Of a DNA stretch of 37,995 nucleotides, positions 34,179 through 37,995 are shown piece by piece. The notes below the pieces were generated by a model, which saw nothing but the letters and a program-made list of their open reading frames with translations, made no database searches and was not told where the DNA came from. Position 1 is the stretch's first letter. Each line of letters opens with the position of its first letter. The DNA is from Limosilactobacillus fastidiosus (GTDB lineage Bacteria; Bacillota; Bacilli; Lactobacillales; Lactobacillaceae): assembly GCF_014145505.1 (NCBI RefSeq), contig NZ_JACIUZ010000039.1:1-37995 (forward strand), written 5' to 3'. The translations under genes were made by a program, and so were the position numbers.

Positions 34179-34832
34179 ATGGATAATGAAACTCAAATTT
34201 TATTACAAAGATCAAAGGAATTAAATCATGAAGGGATTATGCAACGTAAAGCTGGAAATTACTCATCTGCGGTGGATTATTTTACCCAAGCAATTAGTCT
34301 TTTTCCTCGGGAGGAGTATTTCTATAATCGAGCATTAAGCCGCCTTGCAACAAGTCAAGGGGTAAGCTATGCCTCATATTCTAGTGATGATATGCTTGTG
34401 GCACTATTAATAGGATATCTCGAGCACCATGATGAGGTCGGACAAGCAGAACTAGTGCAAAGTTTAGTGTACTATTTGGAAAAGATGATGCAAATTAATC
34501 TTTTAGGTGAAGATATACTTCTCCATAATCTTAACGAGAAAAACGCCTATCGTAATTATATTCTTGCAGAGAAGTTCGCTGAATTTGTAAACTCCGTGAA
34601 TGATCCTGCAAGTGTCTATAGGGAAGAGTATTTATATTTTAGGATGCCAACTTTTGAGGAGAGTTTTAAGGATTACTTTAGTCGTTTTGCGATTGGACCT
34701 TTTAATATGATGCTTGATGACCAAACAAGAGCTAATTGGACAAGAAAAAGCCTAAGTGATGTTAGACAGTATTTGAATAATGAGCAACTGATTAACGCAG
34801 CTAATAATATTTGTGCACTGCTTTTTAACTAA
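34179..34832 (+). CDS. TPR-repeat protein, unknown function
   Basis: Soluble protein of 217 residues. The N terminus (about 8-60) reads as one to one and a half TPR units, with EGIMQRKAGNYSSAVDYFTQ then AISLFPREEYFYNRALSRLA. The rest is predicted helical without known motifs. TPR domains bind other proteins, so it may be an adaptor for its membrane-bound neighbours; that is inference. GAGGGA precedes the ATG. The 150 bases before it show only a weak hairpin (TAATCT/AGATTA). Confidence 0.75.
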   Translation: MDNETQILLQRSKELNHEGIMQRKAGNYSSAVDYFTQAISLFPREEYFYNRALSRLATSQGVSYASYSSDDMLVALLIGYLEHHDEVGQAELVQSLVYYLEKMMQINLLGEDILLHNLNEKNAYRNYILAEKFAEFVNSVNDPASVYREEYLYFRMPTFEESFKDYFSRFAIGPFNMMLDDQTRANWTRKSLSDVRQYLNNEQLINAANNICALLFN

Positions 34833-34883
34833 GTATTATTTGAGAAGTAGTTGGGAAGATAAAGAGGAGTAGGGAGTAGTAAA

Positions 34884-35510
34884 TTGTCAAAGATGAAGAA
34901 ATTATTTCAAGACCATAAAAGATTGATTGAAAAGATTATTGGGGTCGTTGTTGTTCTTGTGTTGGTGATTGCAGGATATAATATTTACCAACACCACCAG
35001 AATACAGAAGCAAAGAAAGCAATCACAAAAGTATGTAAGAGTACGCCACCACTAGCTGGAATGTTTAGTGACTACCAAATTATAGACGTTAATGCGCATA
35101 AGAAAATCGTGGACTTCCAGATGAATGAAGAGTTGAGTAATGCCCTTAAGTCAAATATTAATCAATATGTTGATGATCATGTTTCAACACTTAACCGCCT
35201 GTTCGGTGATACAGAGGAACATTCGGATAATGAGGGGAATTTAAGTATTACTGGTACGGAAGTTCAACCGATTTGCTACGCAATTGCTTCAAACAAAACT
35301 TTTGTTAAAAAGTATGGTAAGGGCTGGACTGTGAAAGTTTATAATGCCCAGGGGAAGCTACAATACGTGTACCAAGATGATAAGTTTCTTCAAAAACCGG
35401 AACTTTACCTTGAATCAGTGATTGAAAAAGGTGCTGAAGAGCATGATGAAAATGCAACGGAGATCACTGAAGCAGTTCTGAATGCAGTTGGCAATAAAAA
35501 TAATGAATAG
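34884..35510 (+). CDS. Membrane-anchored protein, unknown function
   Basis: Protein of 208 residues with a basic N terminus, one transmembrane helix (about 18-36, IIGVVVVLVLVIAGYNIY) and an extracytoplasmic domain of about 170 residues, either a single-pass anchor or an uncleaved signal. No family is recognised. It starts with TTG at 34884, with GGGAG 7 nt upstream; ATG 34893 is the alternative. It is the last gene of the unknown cluster and is convergent with LytTR regulator 2. Confidence 0.77.
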   Translation: MSKMKKLFQDHKRLIEKIIGVVVVLVLVIAGYNIYQHHQNTEAKKAITKVCKSTPPLAGMFSDYQIIDVNAHKKIVDFQMNEELSNALKSNINQYVDDHVSTLNRLFGDTEEHSDNEGNLSITGTEVQPICYAIASNKTFVKKYGKGWTVKVYNAQGKLQYVYQDDKFLQKPELYLESVIEKGAEEHDENATEITEAVLNAVGNKNNE

Positions 35511-35525
35511 AATTTGAGTTATCTA

Positions 35526-35579
35526 AAAAGGCACTTCATGGTTGTTAAGATTGGGCTTAACAGTTATGAAGTGCTTTTA
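35526..35579. terminator. Bidirectional terminator between the unknown cluster and LytTR gene 2
   Basis: GCACTTCAT (35531-35539) pairs with ATGAAGTGC (35566-35574), flanked by A and T runs. An inner stem GTTAAG (35544-35549) with CTTAAC (35556-35561) lengthens the hairpin. Confidence 0.88.
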
Positions 35580-36317
35580 TTCGTCCTCTTTAATCAGTTG
35601 AAGAAGTTTGCGTGCATGTCGTTGGGAGATGGGGCAGGAATCACTATTGTAGAAGTCAGCCTTGCGGTAGTAGAAATCAACTTTGCGGACTTGGCGGGGA
35701 TTAATGAGGTAGCCTCGGTGTGCACGGAAGAAACGGGAATCCTGCTTTTCGATTTCTCGCAGGTTTTGATGAATTTGGATTGCTTGATGATCGACCGTGT
35801 GAATCGTGCTAGCATGGCTATTTTCCTTGTTCGACGCGAAGTAGCAAATGTCATCGAGGGGAATTGTAGAAGTCTGGTTGTAGGACTTATAGGTGAAGAC
35901 CGGTGTGGAGTTACGCTTCTTGTGTTCATGGATGATTCGCTTGAGATCGATACTAAGCTCTTGGCGGATATTTCCTCGATCCTTAGCGATAAAGTCAAGG
36001 GCTGTGACCCGGTACTTGTAAGTTGTGTAGAGAAATTCGTCATGGACGGTGATGAATATAATCTGAGCAAGGCGGTCGCGGTTACGGATTACTTGGCTCA
36101 ATTGCAGGCCAGCCCGCTTGTTACTATTAATGTCAATATCAAAGATAAAGACGTTGTCGGCACTGGCTTCTGGCATCACCGCCAACATTTCTTCGGTGGA
36201 TCTACAAGTAGTCAGCTCAATTTCATTTTCGTGAAATTTCTTGCAGATCTCCCTTACCAATTCAGTGTAGTGGGCTAATTGCTGTGGGTTATCTTCCATG
36301 ATGAATATTTTTAACAT
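35577..36317 (-). CDS. LytTR-family response regulator (copy 2, orphan)
   Basis: Response regulator of 246 residues, paralogous to the one at 28710-29465. The receiver has MEDN, phospho-acceptor D in NVFIFDIDINSNKRAG and the shared VHDEFLYTTYKYRVTALDFIA block. The LytTR domain shows FTYKSYNQTSTIPLDDICYF and RFFRAHRGYLINPRQV. GGAGGA precedes the ATG. No kinase gene is beside it, so it may be phosphorylated by the GHKL kinase at 27236-28522 or act alone. The dyad found upstream of copy 1 recurs 85 nt before its start. Confidence 0.94.
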   Translation of the reverse strand: MLKIFIMEDNPQQLAHYTELVREICKKFHENEIELTTCRSTEEMLAVMPEASADNVFIFDIDINSNKRAGLQLSQVIRNRDRLAQIIFITVHDEFLYTTYKYRVTALDFIAKDRGNIRQELSIDLKRIIHEHKKRNSTPVFTYKSYNQTSTIPLDDICYFASNKENSHASTIHTVDHQAIQIHQNLREIEKQDSRFFRAHRGYLINPRQVRKVDFYYRKADFYNSDSCPISQRHARKLLQLIKEDE

Positions 36318-36401
36318 CCCGCGTTCCTCCTGCTATTCTCAAATACGAATATACTATATTTTAGTGCTAGATGGATGATGAAACGCTAATTTTACTTTCT
36401 T

Positions 36402-36429
36402 CCTGAAAAAGCCTGCTAAATTTTTCAGG
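36402..36429. promoter_or_regulatory. Shared LytTR-gene dyad, copy 2
   Basis: CCTGAAAAA (36402-36410) and TTTTTCAGG (36421-36429) are a perfect 9-bp inverted repeat with 10 bp between, followed by GGGATGG at 36434-36440, as at copy 1. Confidence 0.6.
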
Positions 36430-36481
36430 GAAAGGGATGGCTTTCCCGAAGCAGGTCGCTTTAATCGCTAGTTCGGGAAAG
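36428..36481. repeat. Alternative hairpins built on GGGAAAG/CTTTCCC
   Basis: CTTTCCC (36441-36447) can pair with GGGAAAG on the left (36428-36434, 6-nt loop) or on the right, where CTTTCCCGAA (36441-36450) and TTCGGGAAAG (36472-36481) match over 10 bp. No T run follows on either strand. Confidence 0.6.
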
Positions 36482-36636
36482 ATTCCAACCATTCTAAAGT
36501 AATCTCTGGAGCGAGAAAGACTTCATTGGTTAAAGATAAAATACTTGTAATTAGCTTTTATTAATTATAATTGAAAACGGCTACATCGTTCGTTATTATT
36601 AGATTGTGAATCAAAAAAGGAAGGAAGAGCGGGAGA

Positions 36637-37995
36637 ATGACACAAGTTAAATTAGATACTAGTTCACTCAAGAAGTTCGTTAATGACAACGAACTCGGTG
36701 AAATGCAAGCAATGGTAAATGCGGCGGATGATGAATTACGGAACGGAACCGGTGCGGGTGCTGACTTCCGTGACTGGCTCCACTTACCAACCGATTACGA
36801 TAAAGAAGAATTTGCCCGGATTAAGGCGGCAGCTAAGAAGATCCAATCAGATTCTGACATCCTAGTTGTTATCGGGATTGGGGGATCTTACCTTGGAGCA
36901 CGAATGGCCATTGATTTCTTACACAATACCTTCTACCAAGCTCAAAAGGCAGCTGATCGGAAGTTCCCTCTGGTTCTGTTTGCTGGTAACTCTTTGAGTT
37001 CGACTTACGTTCATGACTTGATTGAATTGATTGGAGATAAGGATTTCTCTGTGAATATTGTTTCCAAGTCTGGAACCACGACTGAACCTTCAATTGCTTT
37101 CCGGATTTTCAAGAACCTCTTAATCAAGAAGTACGGTGAAGAAGAAGCTAATCAGCGGATCTACGCTACTACGGATAAGGCTAAGGGGGCTTTGAAGACC
37201 GAAGCGGATGCCCATGGGTACGAAAGTTTCGTTATTCAAGACGGTATCGGTGGTCGTTACTCGGTCCTCTCACCAGTTGGTCTGTTGCCAATTGCCGTTT
37301 CGGGCGGGGATATCGATCAATTAATGGCTGGTGCAGCTCAAGCGGAAAAGGACTACACTGATCCAAAGTTGGAAAACAACGAGGCTTACCAATACGCAGC
37401 CTATCGGAACATCCTTTACCGGAAGGGCTACGAAACTGAATTGCTTGAAAACTATGAACCAAACATGACCATGTTTGCCGAATGGTGGAAGCAATTAGCT
37501 GGTGAATCCGAAGGGAAGGATCACAAGGGCATTTACCCATCCAGTGCTAACTTCACTACGGACTTACACTCTTTGGGTCAATACATCCAAGAAGGTCGCC
37601 GTTTCTTGATGGAAACCGTGGTTAAGCTCGATAAGCCCAACTATGACGTGGAAATCCCAAGCGAACCAGATAATCTGGATGGGTTAGGTTACTTGGAAGG
37701 CAAGACGATGGACTTTGCGAACACTAAGGCTTACGAAGCGGTAGTCGCCGCTCATACTGCAGGTGGCGTTCCGGTAATGACGGTTCACATTCCAGAAGAA
37801 AATGAATACACGCTGGGTTACCTGATCTACTTCTTTGAAGTGGCGATAGCAATATCTGGTTACCTCAACGGGATTAACCCATTTAATCAACCAGGGGTTG
37901 AAGCATATAAGGTAAACATGTTTGGACTTCTCGGCAAACCAGGATACGAAGAAGTCGGCAAGAAGTTGCGGGCGGAAATGGACGAGGATAAGTAA
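36637..37995 (+). CDS. pgi: Glucose-6-phosphate isomerase
   Basis: Interconverts glucose-6-phosphate and fructose-6-phosphate, here also feeding fructose-6-phosphate to GlmS. The 452-residue protein is the short Gram-positive form. Signatures visible are [17 protein letters not shown], the SIS-type phosphate loop [14 protein letters not shown] (about residues 142-155), and [13 protein letters not shown] near the C terminus. AAGGAAGG lies upstream of the ATG. The gene is complete: its TAA is the final codon of the window. It is divergent from LytTR regulator 2. Confidence 0.97.
   Translation: MTQVKLDTSSLKKFVNDNELGEMQAMVNAADDELRNGTGAGADFRDWLHLPTDYDKEEFARIKAAAKKIQSDSDILVVIGIGGSYLGARMAIDFLHNTFYQAQKAADRKFPLVLFAGNSLSSTYVHDLIELIGDKDFSVNIVSKSGTTTEPSIAFRIFKNLLIKKYGEEEANQRIYATTDKAKGALKTEADAHGYESFVIQDGIGGRYSVLSPVGLLPIAVSGGDIDQLMAGAAQAEKDYTDPKLENNEAYQYAAYRNILYRKGYETELLENYEPNMTMFAEWWKQLAGESEGKDHKGIYPSSANFTTDLHSLGQYIQEGRRFLMETVVKLDKPNYDVEIPSEPDNLDGLGYLEGKTMDFANTKAYEAVVAAHTAGGVPVMTVHIPEENEYTLGYLIYFFEVAIAISGYLNGINPFNQPGVEAYKVNMFGLLGKPGYEEVGKKLRAEMDEDK

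Larger units (their letters stand above)
36318..36636. other. Divergent region between LytTR gene 2 and pgi
   Basis: These 319 bases contain no gene. They hold the second LytTR dyad (36402-36429), a set of alternative hairpins (36428-36481), and an AT-rich stretch with TTGTAA (36545-36550) and TATAAT (36566-36571), spaced only 15 bp, the best but imperfect pgi promoter candidate. Confidence 0.5.

Noticed and set aside
35514-36278. 254-codon open frame on the plus strand opposite LytTR regulator 2
   Set aside because: It is antisense to a clear LytTR gene, has no ribosome site or family features, and reflects codon bias of the real gene.
37232-37540. Open frame opposite pgi on the minus strand
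   Set aside because: Shadow of pgi codon usage; the sense strand has full glucose-6-phosphate isomerase motifs.
1-37995. CRISPR array, prophage, rRNA or tRNA genes
   Set aside because: No regularly spaced repeats, phage structural genes, ribosomal RNA or canonical tRNA genes were seen; the only tRNA-like part is in tmRNA.

Overview
The window is AT-rich Firmicutes DNA from a heterofermentative lactic acid bacterium, most likely a Limosilactobacillus (L. reuteri/oris/vaginalis type) or a close relative. The evidence is gene content and order (cdaA-cdaR-glmM then glmS, ung-pta-tsaE, an oxalate oxc-frc module, a LysM/Apf-like secreted protein next to ssrA), AAGGAGG-type ribosome binding sites, and the tmRNA tag ANNNSNSYAYAA. 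No species can be fixed from sequence alone. Nearly all of it looks chromosomal.

Layout. 1-1346: the transposase and right end of an ISL3-family insertion sequence, ending 2 bp from the stop codon of a LURP-one-like gene. 2062-4823: ung, pta, tsaE and a GNAT acetyltransferase. 4909-9442: an oxalate module, with an AEC-family transporter divergent from oxc-frc; the shared intergenic region has a promoter whose -10 lies in a 27-bp dyad. 9525-12352: a PAS protein and a DnaQ-like exonuclease (minus strand), murB, and a DUF1361 membrane protein. 12497-17555: cdaA-cdaR-glmM (c-di-AMP synthesis, its regulator, and phosphoglucosamine mutase), then glmS on its own strong promoter. 17646-17765: a candidate small RNA. 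17810-21323: a small unknown gene, then oatA-like acyltransferase, a MarR regulator and a HAD phosphatase in one operon. 21641-22970: a LysM protein, a candidate structured RNA, and ssrA (tmRNA). 23101-25277: an OmpR/HAMP-kinase two-component system below a 40-bp dyad. 25450-26310: a sugar uptake gene with a cre box in its promoter.

26461-36317 is the accessory part. A double zinc-ribbon membrane gene is split by an in-frame amber codon exactly at the start of its transmembrane helix. A GHKL kinase and a LytTR response regulator follow on the minus strand, then a divergent SEC10/PgrA-like LPXTG surface protein, five small genes of unknown function (mostly membrane-anchored), and a second orphan LytTR regulator paralogous to the first. 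Both LytTR genes carry the same CTGAAAA...TTTTCAG dyad about 90-100 nt upstream of their start codons. I read this as a possible cell-surface module under peptide- or surface-sensing control. It is the best candidate here for an undescribed system, but the target genes and signal are inference. The window closes with a complete pgi gene (36637-37995).

Themes: cell-envelope precursor supply and modification (murB, glmM, glmS, oatA, LysM protein, CdaA signalling), acid/oxalate energy metabolism, and surface-directed regulation.
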